A DNA stretch of 63,681 nucleotides from Chloroflexota bacterium (GTDB lineage Bacteria; Chloroflexota; UBA4733): NCBI GenBank assembly GCA_023381895.1, contig JAMCTA010000071.1, forward strand, positions 1 through 63,681, read 5' to 3'. The notes below the pieces were generated by a model. The model was not told where the DNA came from, made no database searches, and worked only from the letters and a program-made list of their open reading frames with translations. The position numbers and the translations under genes are program-made. Below are positions 35,385 to 43,452 of this stretch, in pieces (positions within the stretch are counted from its first letter, which is position 1; the number at the start of each line of letters is the position of its first letter).

Positions 35385-36734
35385 TTATCCCAGTGCAGTA
35401 GAGCCCCGGCTCTCCGGCAGCCACTCCTGTCGCCACCGCTCTTCGATCTGTGCCCGCCAGGAGAGCGCCGTAGCCCGTAGCTCTTCCGTAAGCTCCGGAA
35501 AATCAGCGGCCCGGTTGTAGCGCTCTCCCCCGTCCACATCGAGATCGCTCAGCCATACATCCTGCCGGGGAGTGGCACCTTCGACTTCCTGGCCGTGGAG
35601 GACCAGCTTCCACCGTCCGCGACGCATTGCTGTCTGCACTCCCATTTCCCAGAAGATGTCCCGCTGGGGAGCCAGTCCACCCGACGTCACCAGCGGCAAA
35701 AGATCTTCGCCGTCCAGTTCGTAGCGCTCAGGATCTCCGCCTGCCGCTCGGATGAACGTAGGAACGATATCGAAGCTGGCGACGGCTTCGTGAACCTCCT
35801 GTCCACCCGGGATGCGTGCCGGCCAGTTCATCACAGCCGGAACCCTTATTCCGCCCTCAAATAGACTGAACTTCTCACCGCGAAGGCGGCCTGCCGTCCC
35901 ACCACGATACGGATCTTCACGTCCGTCGAGCCAGTTGCGCACCTCCCGCGACGGGCCGTTGTCTGACGTATAGAGCACGCACGTGGAATCGAGGACTCCC
36001 AGGCGTTCCAGCTCTCGAAAGACCGTGCCAACGGCATCATCTACTGCACTGAGCATTGCCGCCATGATACGCCGCTCTGGAGGGAGACTGCGGAAACGAT
36101 CAAGGTAGCGCTGCGGCGCGTGCAGTGGGTAATGGGGTGCGTTAAAGGGCACGTAGAGCAAGAATGGCTCCCCCGACGCTACGGCCCGCTGCAGAAAGGC
36201 GACAGCGCGCTCGGCAATGAGGCTGGTCAGGTACCGCCCATTCAGGAACACTTCACGGTTGTTGTCCCAGAGGTCATGCACCGGGGCGTGACCACTTCCC
36301 TGTCCCCAGTAGAAGATGTGGGAGTAGTAGTCGACGCAACCTGCAAGGAAGCCAAACCACTCGTCGAAACCGTGATCACCAGGGCGCGACCCCTCGGCAA
36401 CCCCCAAGTGCCATTTGCCGATACACGCCGTCTGGTAGCCGAGCCCCTTCAACACAGACGCCAGCGACGGCACCGTGACTGGCAGCCCCGTTGCCGTGCG
36501 GTGCCCCGCAAGGATCGAGCGTACGCCAGCATTCCCCGGATAGCGCCCGGTGAGCAAGGCAGCGCGCGACGGTGAACAGACCGGAGAGTTGCTGTACCAC
36601 TGCGTAAACCGCGCACCACCTAGCGCCAGCCGGTCGATGTTTGGTGTGCGAAGATCATTCGCACCCATGCAGCCGAGATCCCCATACCCCTGATCATCGG
36701 TGAGAAAGATGACGAAATTCGGTCTCGTTGCCAT
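35385..36734 (-). CDS. Sulfatase (type I, formylglycine-dependent)
   Basis: Hydrolyses sulfate esters; cytoplasmic by appearance, since there is no signal peptide. The N-terminal metal site is NFVIFLTDDQGYGDLGCMG (two Asp). The nucleophile motif is SPVCSPSRAALLTGRYP, in which the cysteine of C-x-P-S-R is converted to formylglycine. GKWHLG follows, and TSDNGPS provides further metal ligands. Its 449 residues match arylsulfatase A-type enzymes. AGGAAT precedes the ATG. It begins 28 bases after the last gene of the CRISPR effector operon on the same strand, so it could be read through from it. The natural substrate is unknown. Confidence 0.92.
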   Translation of the reverse strand: MATRPNFVIFLTDDQGYGDLGCMGANDLRTPNIDRLALGGARFTQWYSNSPVCSPSRAALLTGRYPGNAGVRSILAGHRTATGLPVTVPSLASVLKGLGYQTACIGKWHLGVAEGSRPGDHGFDEWFGFLAGCVDYYSHIFYWGQGSGHAPVHDLWDNNREVFLNGRYLTSLIAERAVAFLQRAVASGEPFLLYVPFNAPHYPLHAPQRYLDRFRSLPPERRIMAAMLSAVDDAVGTVFRELERLGVLDSTCVLYTSDNGPSREVRNWLDGREDPYRGGTAGRLRGEKFSLFEGGIRVPAVMNWPARIPGGQEVHEAVASFDIVPTFIRAAGGDPERYELDGEDLLPLVTSGGLAPQRDIFWEMGVQTAMRRGRWKLVLHGQEVEGATPRQDVWLSDLDVDGGERYNRAADFPELTEELRATALSWRAQIEERWRQEWLPESRGSTALG

Positions 36735-36762
36735 ATCTAATTCCTGTACTCCCGCTTCTCGC

Positions 36763-38994
36763 TCAGCTCTCCGTCTCAGGTGGCTCGCCGCGGAGCTGAC
36801 GCATAAGCTCTTCTTGCTGCCGCCTCGCCTGATCGCTCCCCCTCGCCCCTCTACTCTTTCTACCCTCTGGCTCTCTAGCTCGCGGCGGTGCAGGGAAACG
36901 CTGTAGTAGCCGTGCAGTATCGAGACCCTGGACCGTCGAACCCGCCGGAGAGGACGGTGCGGCTGGTGGCTCTTGAGCCGCCGGTGCTCGCGACGTCTGC
37001 GGACCTCCTACGTCTCCCGGCCTCGCCCCTCCATCCGGACGTCTTGCACCCGTCACCTCCTCAGGCAATGGCAGCACATCGCGGCGTCTGAACCCAGCGA
37101 ACCAGTCTGTCTCACCGGAATCTCCCGCGGCGTAGGCGGTTCTCTCCGCTGGTGGCCCTCCCGCCCACGACAGCATGCGGCGCAAGACCTGGAGCTCCGA
37201 GAACTGCCACAAGCGCGCTGTCGCGTCCTCACCTTTCTTCAGGGAGACTCCGCGCACCTCCAGCAGCCACGCTGTAAACTCCTCGCGGAGAGATGCCTCC
37301 GAAGGCGCTTGCTTCTGATCGGGTTCTGCCCAGCTCCAGGCACCGTCCCGACTCTGCGTGCACACCTGCTGGTAACGGCTCTTCCTATCATCCAGCTGAA
37401 GACACGTCACCTTGATGTCGACACTGCCCAAGCCCAGTGGTTTTCCCATCCCCAAGCGGTGCGCACAGCCCTCTGGAAGCTCCAGAACGGTGAGCAGCGC
37501 CCCCAGCTCCGTCGCTGTGAGATTCTCGAACCGGATTCGCCCCCGGAACTGTGCACCTTCCTTGATTGGGCGAACCGGCACTCCTTGTGAGTCTCCAGGG
37601 CCCTTCCTGTCCGCCGAGTGCTCAATCCAGTCTGTCCCCGGCCGGTGCCAGTAGACCTTCACGCCGCGAGCCTTCGCTCGGTTGCTATCCCAGTGCTGCA
37701 AGTCCGCGCGCTGCCCGCTTTCGAGAGCGCTGTCCTGCTGGAGGTAGAGCTGGAAAGAGGTAGGCTTCGGGCTGGAGAGTACCTGCGGCAACTGCGGATT
37801 CTCCAACAACCAGGCCTTCTTGTTTCCCTGCAAGAGCGCGTCTTCGACGAAGACACGTCCGCGTCTCGGTTCACCGCTCACGGGTCCGAAGAGTGCTTCT
37901 GCGAGCGTCCATCCCCGTTCTTGCGGTAGACGCTCCACGATCGCGCGCACGTCATCCGGTAGCGTATCCCACACGTGGTGTTTATAGGGAACGCGGAGAT
38001 TACGCGTGTGTCCGATCCAGGCCACTCTCGAACCCGTCGTTGCCCCGGGCTTCCTCCGCTCCTCCAGGTAGAAACAAGGAACCGACTCATCGCGGTCAGG
38101 CAGTAAGGGGAAACCCTTCTTGTGCCGTGTTTCGAGCTCCTGCGACCACGATGCTCTGTAGGCGCGCACGACATCCTCGGGGACGTTCAGCCGGGCTTGG
38201 GGATTCTCCTCGGCGATGATCCACGCGTGTACTCGCCCACCGATCGGGCCCGGGACCACGAGCCAGCCAGGCACGAGTCCATCCCGCACGGCATCGTGTT
38301 TAGCAACGCGACATATCTGCGCTTTATGTTCTTGTTTGATCCACTCGGGCGGCTCGAAGAGTAGCCGGCAGCGCAGGAAGCTCACATCTGGCCAGCTACT
38401 CTGATCTCCAAGAAACTCTTCCAGCCTCTTCTCGATGTGCACAGGCCAGAACCGCCGCCCCTTCTTCTCGATCGCTTCGCACAGGTAGAACTCACCGTTC
38501 CGGTTCTGGTGCAGGTAGCCAGCCTTGACGTCCGGCTGATACTCCTTCCGGTAGACGCGAGCCAGCGATTCATCCACTCGTGAGGCGACGGATCGAAAGG
38601 TGAAGCGCTTCTTCTCGATGAACGGCGTGGCGGAAGAGCTGATGATCTCCACGAGCACTCGCAGCATCCCGCGCAGGCTGCTCCCAGGAATCGCGATGCT
38701 CCCTCGAGGTGCAAAGAATTCGATCGGTGCGCCACCGTTCAACCGTCTCTGCCCATCGCTGGCCGCGGCGTTCTCACCCTTTTCATCTCTATCCGCATCC
38801 AGCAACCTTGTTCCACCGATAAAGAGCGGTGTCTTTGCCGTGATCACCAGCTCGATCACCCCGGTGTAGCGATCCGCATGATACCGGTCTCCTGGCGGCG
38901 GCTCATCGACCCACACCACCCTGTCCGGGAACGGCACAAAGTTGTAAGGAGCAGTGGCACGCTGCAACGGCTGCGGCTTGTCTCGGGCCATCAT
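36763..38994 (-). CDS. Type III CRISPR-associated RAMP protein, TIGR03986 family
   Basis: A very large Cas7-type RAMP of 743 residues. It begins with the family signature APYNFVPFPDRVV. The Cas7 core shows LVITAKTPLFIGG, IAIPGSSLRGMLRVLVE and, far downstream, the Gly-rich loop GCAHRLGMGKPLGLGSV. A long insertion of roughly 350 residues lies between. The last 120 residues are Pro/Ala/Arg-rich and look disordered. Unlike the other Cas7 units here there is no Asp in the usual catalytic position before IPGSSL. Type III-D effectors known as III-Dv contain a Cas7 with a large insertion, probably the counterpart. The ATG overlaps the csx19 stop (ATGA). Confidence 0.85.
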   Translation of the reverse strand: MMARDKPQPLQRATAPYNFVPFPDRVVWVDEPPPGDRYHADRYTGVIELVITAKTPLFIGGTRLLDADRDEKGENAAASDGQRRLNGGAPIEFFAPRGSIAIPGSSLRGMLRVLVEIISSSATPFIEKKRFTFRSVASRVDESLARVYRKEYQPDVKAGYLHQNRNGEFYLCEAIEKKGRRFWPVHIEKRLEEFLGDQSSWPDVSFLRCRLLFEPPEWIKQEHKAQICRVAKHDAVRDGLVPGWLVVPGPIGGRVHAWIIAEENPQARLNVPEDVVRAYRASWSQELETRHKKGFPLLPDRDESVPCFYLEERRKPGATTGSRVAWIGHTRNLRVPYKHHVWDTLPDDVRAIVERLPQERGWTLAEALFGPVSGEPRRGRVFVEDALLQGNKKAWLLENPQLPQVLSSPKPTSFQLYLQQDSALESGQRADLQHWDSNRAKARGVKVYWHRPGTDWIEHSADRKGPGDSQGVPVRPIKEGAQFRGRIRFENLTATELGALLTVLELPEGCAHRLGMGKPLGLGSVDIKVTCLQLDDRKSRYQQVCTQSRDGAWSWAEPDQKQAPSEASLREEFTAWLLEVRGVSLKKGEDATARLWQFSELQVLRRMLSWAGGPPAERTAYAAGDSGETDWFAGFRRRDVLPLPEEVTGARRPDGGARPGDVGGPQTSRAPAAQEPPAAPSSPAGSTVQGLDTARLLQRFPAPPRAREPEGRKSRGARGSDQARRQQEELMRQLRGEPPETES

Positions 38995-39599
38995 GACCGC
39001 ACACTCCCTTCCACGGTATGCCCTGTCCACGTCTCAAAGGCGCACAACCGGCTATCCATCACTCCGACCAGGCCATCCTCGTCCGCCTTCAAGTAGCTGC
39101 GCACGCGGAGGCAGAGCGGTAGGTCGCCTTCTCTCACGGCAAACGGTACGGCGAACTGCGTCCCTCGTTCCTCACTCACTCGAAGCCACCCGGGCATCAA
39201 GGGCTCAATGCGGGTGCCCCACAGGCTCTGGCGCTGCTCGAGCACGTCGAGTACGTCACCCTGGCCATCCCAGCGCAAACGGCCCTGGAACTGCTCTCCT
39301 GCCTCACGCCAGAGCAACAGCTCACCCGTGCGGTTGAAGAGCCGCAGTGATGTGAGGAAGCGCGGCTCCAGCGACTCAACTGTGTGCACACCTGCCTCCG
39401 TGACGAGCCCAACCAGCACACGATGGTCACACCAGGCAACGAGCGGGCAGGGGTCTGTGCCGAGAGCTGCTGCTCGTGCGCTGAGCCATTCGCCGAGCGC
39501 TGCGGGATCAGGGAACGTAGTAGCCTCCACCGGCTCGTGCCGGCTCTGTAGCGTCATCAGCACACCGCTCGCCGGAATCTTCTGTTGTAGTGCAGCCAT
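38991..39599 (-). CDS. csx19: Type III-D CRISPR-associated protein Csx19 (TIGR03984 family)
   Basis: A small subunit found only with type III-D effectors. The family pattern is clear: SLRLFNRTGELLLWREAGEQ, then FQGRLRWDGQGDV, SLWGTRIEPLMPGWLRV, the QFAVPFAV strand, CLRVRSYLKADEDG, and DSRLCAF near the end. The 202-residue length is usual. The ATG at 39599 shares a base with the stop of the upstream Cas7 fusion (TGATG), and the end overlaps the next gene, so it is translated in coupled fashion. Its exact role in the effector is not established. Confidence 0.85.
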   Translation of the reverse strand: MAALQQKIPASGVLMTLQSRHEPVEATTFPDPAALGEWLSARAAALGTDPCPLVAWCDHRVLVGLVTEAGVHTVESLEPRFLTSLRLFNRTGELLLWREAGEQFQGRLRWDGQGDVLDVLEQRQSLWGTRIEPLMPGWLRVSEERGTQFAVPFAVREGDLPLCLRVRSYLKADEDGLVGVMDSRLCAFETWTGHTVEGSVRS

Positions 39600-41107
39600 C
39601 ACTTACCCTCCCCTGCGGTGAGCCACGTGACAAGAGCCCGAGCCCACTCATTCCACTGCGCCGGATCGCCCTGGGTGATCTCGATAGCTTCTCCTGACCG
39701 GCGCCAGCGCCACGACTCGGCGCGCGGAGGCCCAGCTCGCCAGAGCACCGTGCCCTCCTCCCCTCGGAGGACACCTCTGCCGACCGCCTGAGTGCCTCCC
39801 ACAGCAAGATCACCGGTGCAGAGGTCGCGCAGCAGGAGAAGGAGTAATCCGCATTCTGCCTCAAGGCGCGGCTGGTCAAGAGCACCAAGCGCGTCGACAG
39901 GAGCTACGAGCTGTAACAACAGCTCCAGGGCTCTTCCACCGTTCCCATCCGGCCAGGCTGGCTGCTCTTGGAGTAGTGCCGTTCCGAGCACTCCGCCGGT
40001 GAAGCGATCGATGGCAATACGCGTCTGCACCTCTTCTGGGGGCTGTTTGCCTTTCTCTTGCTCTCCATCGATGGGAGCATCAGCTACGAGCAGTCGAGAC
40101 CGTCGGTGCTCCCGCGGGGGCACGCTGCCCCGGAAACCCGGGCCGAACATGCCTTCGATGAGGCTGCAACCTCGTTCTTCACTCGCACCTAGTGTTCGCA
40201 CGATACGCTCCGCTCGATGGCGCAGCACGCCTGCCAGACTTGTGCCGGGCACTACAGGCTTGTCTCCCGACCGGAGCTGGACGGCGTCAGGACTCTCCGG
40301 GGACCACGGAGGCGTGGAACGCACGAGCACTGCCGTGCGCAAGCTCAGTCTCGCCGTGATCTCGAGCAAGGGCAGCTGCGGCGGTGGAATGGCGTCACCA
40401 GGACGCGCCCCACGAGCCCGCACAGGCGCCTGCTCCGCTGGACTGGTCTGTTGCAGCCAGGCCACCACGTCGGAGAGCTCCGCGAAGCGCCGCTCGGCGA
40501 CACGCCAATCTTCGACACGGCAGCGCCCCAGTCCGCGCCGCGTGTGCGCACCAAGAGGGAGGTCACCTCCTGAGAAAGCATCGAGGAGCGCGTTGAAGAG
40601 GCGTGCCAGCTCGGTCGCACGCTCTTCGTGCTGCCGGCGCAGCACGAGCTCGAAGCGCAACTGAAACGCGGTCGGCGGCTCGATCACCTCGTAGTCGAAC
40701 TTGCCGCTATCCGCCGCTGTCCCGGTTCCCAGGGCGATCCGCACACCGTCTCGCACGGTCGTGGTCGCCGGTTTCCCTTCCACCAGGTAGGCGTCATCCA
40801 CAATGAGGGTACTGAGCGCTCCCGTATCGCCGCTGTCACGCTCAGCACCCCCGAAGAGCCATGCCAGCACCACGGGCGACGTCTGCCGCTCTCTGAGAAA
40901 GGACCGCATCGCCCCAGCCAGCGATGATCCCGGAATAAAGAGGGCTCCGTTGCCGTCACGTAGCAGCTGCGCGTCCGTACTGTCGCCCTCCCCGCCTCCC
41001 AGATGTGCCGCAGAGATGAGCCCCAGTATGCCTGCGGCCACGATCCGCTCGGTGACGGCGGATGCGGGCAGTGGTAGTCGCGGTATCTGTGGGGAAGAGC
41101 TCGTCAT
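39599..41107 (-). CDS. Tandem Cas7 (Csm3-like) fusion protein
   Basis: Two Cas7 backbone domains in one chain of 502 residues. Domain 1 (about 20-205) has FIPGSSLAGAMRSFL and the Gly-rich loop LPLGAHTRRGLGRCRV. Domain 2 (about 245-500) has VVPGTSLAGVLRHRAERI and LAVGGTQAVGRGVL. In each, an Asp precedes the IPGSSL motif at the place of Csm3 Asp33: D45 in STDAQLLRDG and D274 in SPDAVQLRSG. Both domains may therefore cut target RNA. It matches the Cas7-2x subunit of type III-D systems. ATGA overlap with csx10. Confidence 0.87.
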   Translation of the reverse strand: MTSSSPQIPRLPLPASAVTERIVAAGILGLISAAHLGGGEGDSTDAQLLRDGNGALFIPGSSLAGAMRSFLRERQTSPVVLAWLFGGAERDSGDTGALSTLIVDDAYLVEGKPATTTVRDGVRIALGTGTAADSGKFDYEVIEPPTAFQLRFELVLRRQHEERATELARLFNALLDAFSGGDLPLGAHTRRGLGRCRVEDWRVAERRFAELSDVVAWLQQTSPAEQAPVRARGARPGDAIPPPQLPLLEITARLSLRTAVLVRSTPPWSPESPDAVQLRSGDKPVVPGTSLAGVLRHRAERIVRTLGASEERGCSLIEGMFGPGFRGSVPPREHRRSRLLVADAPIDGEQEKGKQPPEEVQTRIAIDRFTGGVLGTALLQEQPAWPDGNGGRALELLLQLVAPVDALGALDQPRLEAECGLLLLLLRDLCTGDLAVGGTQAVGRGVLRGEEGTVLWRAGPPRAESWRWRRSGEAIEITQGDPAQWNEWARALVTWLTAGEGK

Positions 41108-42810
41108 CGATCCAGCCCTTCTACTCCTCGAGGGGCGGACTGACTCCGCTTCTCTGTCTTACATTCCCGGTAGATTTTCTCGCAGAGGGTGCGGTAGTAC
41201 AGCATCAATAGGGTACGTACCACGTCCTCCTGCTCGAGCGCGTCCCGCCTATCGATCGCTGTGAGAAGCTGCCGCAGCTCTTGGGGAAGATCGGTGCTCA
41301 CCACACCCAGGGTCGTTGTCACGGATGCAGACCACGTACTGAATGGTTGATCGAACTTTTCGAGGAGATCGGTGATCAGCCTCGGCACGGCCTTCTCACT
41401 CCGCCTCAGTCTCTCCTGCCACTCTTTGAGCTGCCGGCGGATGGCTCCGTCCCGCTTCGCTGAGTAGTCATCGAGCAGCGCCAGGATGACCTTCGCGTGC
41501 GCGGCAGTCATCTCACGATAGCGCTGCAAGGTGGGCTCTTCGAGGCCTTTGGTTCGCACGCGCTCGCGGGCCCACGTCCGTGCCATCTCCAACACCACCC
41601 CGCGGAGCACCTCCGGGACCTCGCTTCCCGGCTGACTCGGAGGTCTGCGCGGCTGGTTCTCTACAACACGGTAGTGGACCGCCCGGCCGTGCCAGTCGAG
41701 CACAAAACGGCCGAACCCCTCCGCCGTGCGCTGGCCAAGCGCACGGCGCTGAATGCTGGCACGCTGGTCTTGATCCATCTGGAACTCCGGGAACAGGAAC
41801 ACGCTCCCAGCGGCCAGTGCCTCCTCTTGAGGCCGCGGCAACTTCCAGACTCCGGAGAAGCCGCCAACAGTCACCGTGCGGACCCACGGGCGGACCTTAG
41901 ACAAGGCTTCTCCTTGCACACGCACGCCGGCAACCTGGAGCAGTCTGGCGAGCTGCTCGATCGGGAACGCCAGCCTACCGCTCTCCCGTACCCCCGGCGG
42001 TGGGATGAGAGGAGCGGTCAGGGTCAACACGAGCCCTTCATCCCGCTCCTGGGTCTCGCTCTCTTCAATCTCGCCCGTGTATTCTCTGACGGCGCCAGGG
42101 GTCAGGCGCGCCTGGCCGCCATACTCCGCCGAGCGCGAACGCCCGATCCGCAGCATGAGGCGATCTTCCTCATCAAACAGCACCTGCCGGAGCAGCTCGA
42201 GGTCGTGCTGCGCACCCAGCACGAGTCCGCGAAACTCCTGGCCGCCGTCGAGCGCGCTGTAGGTGAACAAGGCCTCGTCCTCTGCCGTGGGGCGGGCGAG
42301 AAGGCGATCGGAACGGGCGATGTGCGTGACGAGCCGGGCGCGCATCGCCACCTGCACACCAACACCGCGGTCGCCGCCGTCTTCGCAAGAGAGCCGGAGC
42401 CGACCAAAGCCTTCGACGCGGGCTTCGGCTCCTTCCGGCTCGCTATCCGCATCCTCACCATCCTCATAGCAGGCGGCCAGGTCCATCCAGTCGCCTGTGC
42501 CGTGCTTCGGTTTGCGGAGCGATAATGGCAGCGGCAAGGAGCGCTCTGCATCACCCTCCAGCTGCGGGTAGGCATTGAGAAACTGCAGCGCACCCTGGAG
42601 GAACAGCCGGGCGAAGCCGGCATTGGCATGCGCCTGTGTCCCTAGCCCCTTGCGGGAGATCCACTCCGTCGCGCAAGCGCCCCAGATACTCGCCCCCGGA
42701 ACGTAGCGCTCGCCACTGACGGTGTTAGGATCTCCGGTCACCCCCGAGACGAGTGCTGGCGCGTCGAGCCGTAGCCGGTAAGGTAGACAGAGCAAAGACT
42801 TGCTGTTCAC
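41104..42810 (-). CDS. csx10: Csx10 (type III-D Cas5-family RAMP) with a helical, possibly Cas11-like C-terminus
   Basis: Cas5-like subunit that caps the crRNA 5' tag and marks subtype III-D. The RAMP core (1-395) has ERYVPGASIWGACATEWI, LRIGRSRSAEYGGQARL and the Gly-rich loop LGQRTAEGFGRFVLDWHG. Residues about 398-555 are different: almost entirely helical by composition, with heptad-like runs (VLRGVVLEMARTWARER, AIRRQLKEWQERLRRSE, DVVRTLLMLYYRTLCEK). No separate small-subunit gene (cas11) exists in the operon, so this tail may do that job. The GTG at 42810 overlaps the preceding stop (GTGA) and gives 568 residues. Confidence 0.87.
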   Translation of the reverse strand: MNSKSLLCLPYRLRLDAPALVSGVTGDPNTVSGERYVPGASIWGACATEWISRKGLGTQAHANAGFARLFLQGALQFLNAYPQLEGDAERSLPLPLSLRKPKHGTGDWMDLAACYEDGEDADSEPEGAEARVEGFGRLRLSCEDGGDRGVGVQVAMRARLVTHIARSDRLLARPTAEDEALFTYSALDGGQEFRGLVLGAQHDLELLRQVLFDEEDRLMLRIGRSRSAEYGGQARLTPGAVREYTGEIEESETQERDEGLVLTLTAPLIPPPGVRESGRLAFPIEQLARLLQVAGVRVQGEALSKVRPWVRTVTVGGFSGVWKLPRPQEEALAAGSVFLFPEFQMDQDQRASIQRRALGQRTAEGFGRFVLDWHGRAVHYRVVENQPRRPPSQPGSEVPEVLRGVVLEMARTWARERVRTKGLEEPTLQRYREMTAAHAKVILALLDDYSAKRDGAIRRQLKEWQERLRRSEKAVPRLITDLLEKFDQPFSTWSASVTTTLGVVSTDLPQELRQLLTAIDRRDALEQEDVVRTLLMLYYRTLCEKIYRECKTEKRSQSAPRGVEGLDR

Positions 42811-43452
42811 CGTGCTACACCTCTCCGTGCTACACCGTCCAGCCATCGAAGCTGCCGTTCAGTGAGGTTTTCGCGACCTTTCCAGAGCCCCGCTTTAGCG
42901 CGGCCGAAGCCACGATTACGCGACGTGCCTAGACGTTGCAACGCGGCGGCGGCCAGCGCTAGCGTCCGCTCACTGCGGTCACCGTCCCCCTCATCATCGG
43001 AGAGTGTGACCGGAGCCTGGAAGCGCAGATGGCGCCGCAATACGCGTGTGCTGCGCAAAGTGTTGTCACGCGCCGCCCCACTCTCCGGATCGATGGCAGT
43101 CTGCGAGCGTACGGAAGTGAACGCATCGAGCGCCATGCGCTGCCACAGCGTCCCGCCCTCGTGCTCAAGGTAAGTGACCCAAGAGTCCAGACTCTCCACA
43201 CTCGACACCCGGCTATTCGGATCGACGACGGCCACGAGCTGGGCAGACCCCACGGCGTGGGTGGAACCTCGCCTGCAGCAATGCCTCCCAGACCTCGAGT
43301 GTGGCCTCGCGTAGGAGTCCCTTCAGTCTTCTTCCTGCAATCACGGGCAAGCCGCGGTGGTCGATGGGGACCTCCCGGTCGACTTCGGCACTCCCGCTCC
43401 CCGTGCCAACTGCCGCTTCCGCGAGCAGATCAACCGTCAGGGTATAGTTCAT
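42807..43452 (-). pseudogene. Cas7 (Csm3-like) RAMP split by a +1 frameshift
   Basis: Two reading frames together make one Cas7 of about 215 residues. The first frame (from ATG 43452) gives MNYTLTVDLLAEAAVG, EVDREVPIDHRGLPVIAGRR (with a Csm3 Asp33-like D25) and LKGLLREA, then runs out at 43213. The second frame (42807-43253) continues with QLVAVVDPNSRV and ends with the Gly-rich loop LGTSRNRGFGRAKAGLW. Removing one base from the four-C run at 43248-43251 joins the frames. The cause may be a real mutation, a sequencing error or recoding. Both ends overlap their neighbours by 1-4 bases, so the operon layout is otherwise intact. Confidence 0.8.

Noticed and set aside
42807..43253. The second half of the split cas7 as an independent small gene
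   Set aside because: It could start at an internal GTG, but its sequence is only the C-terminal part of a Cas7 domain and would not fold alone.
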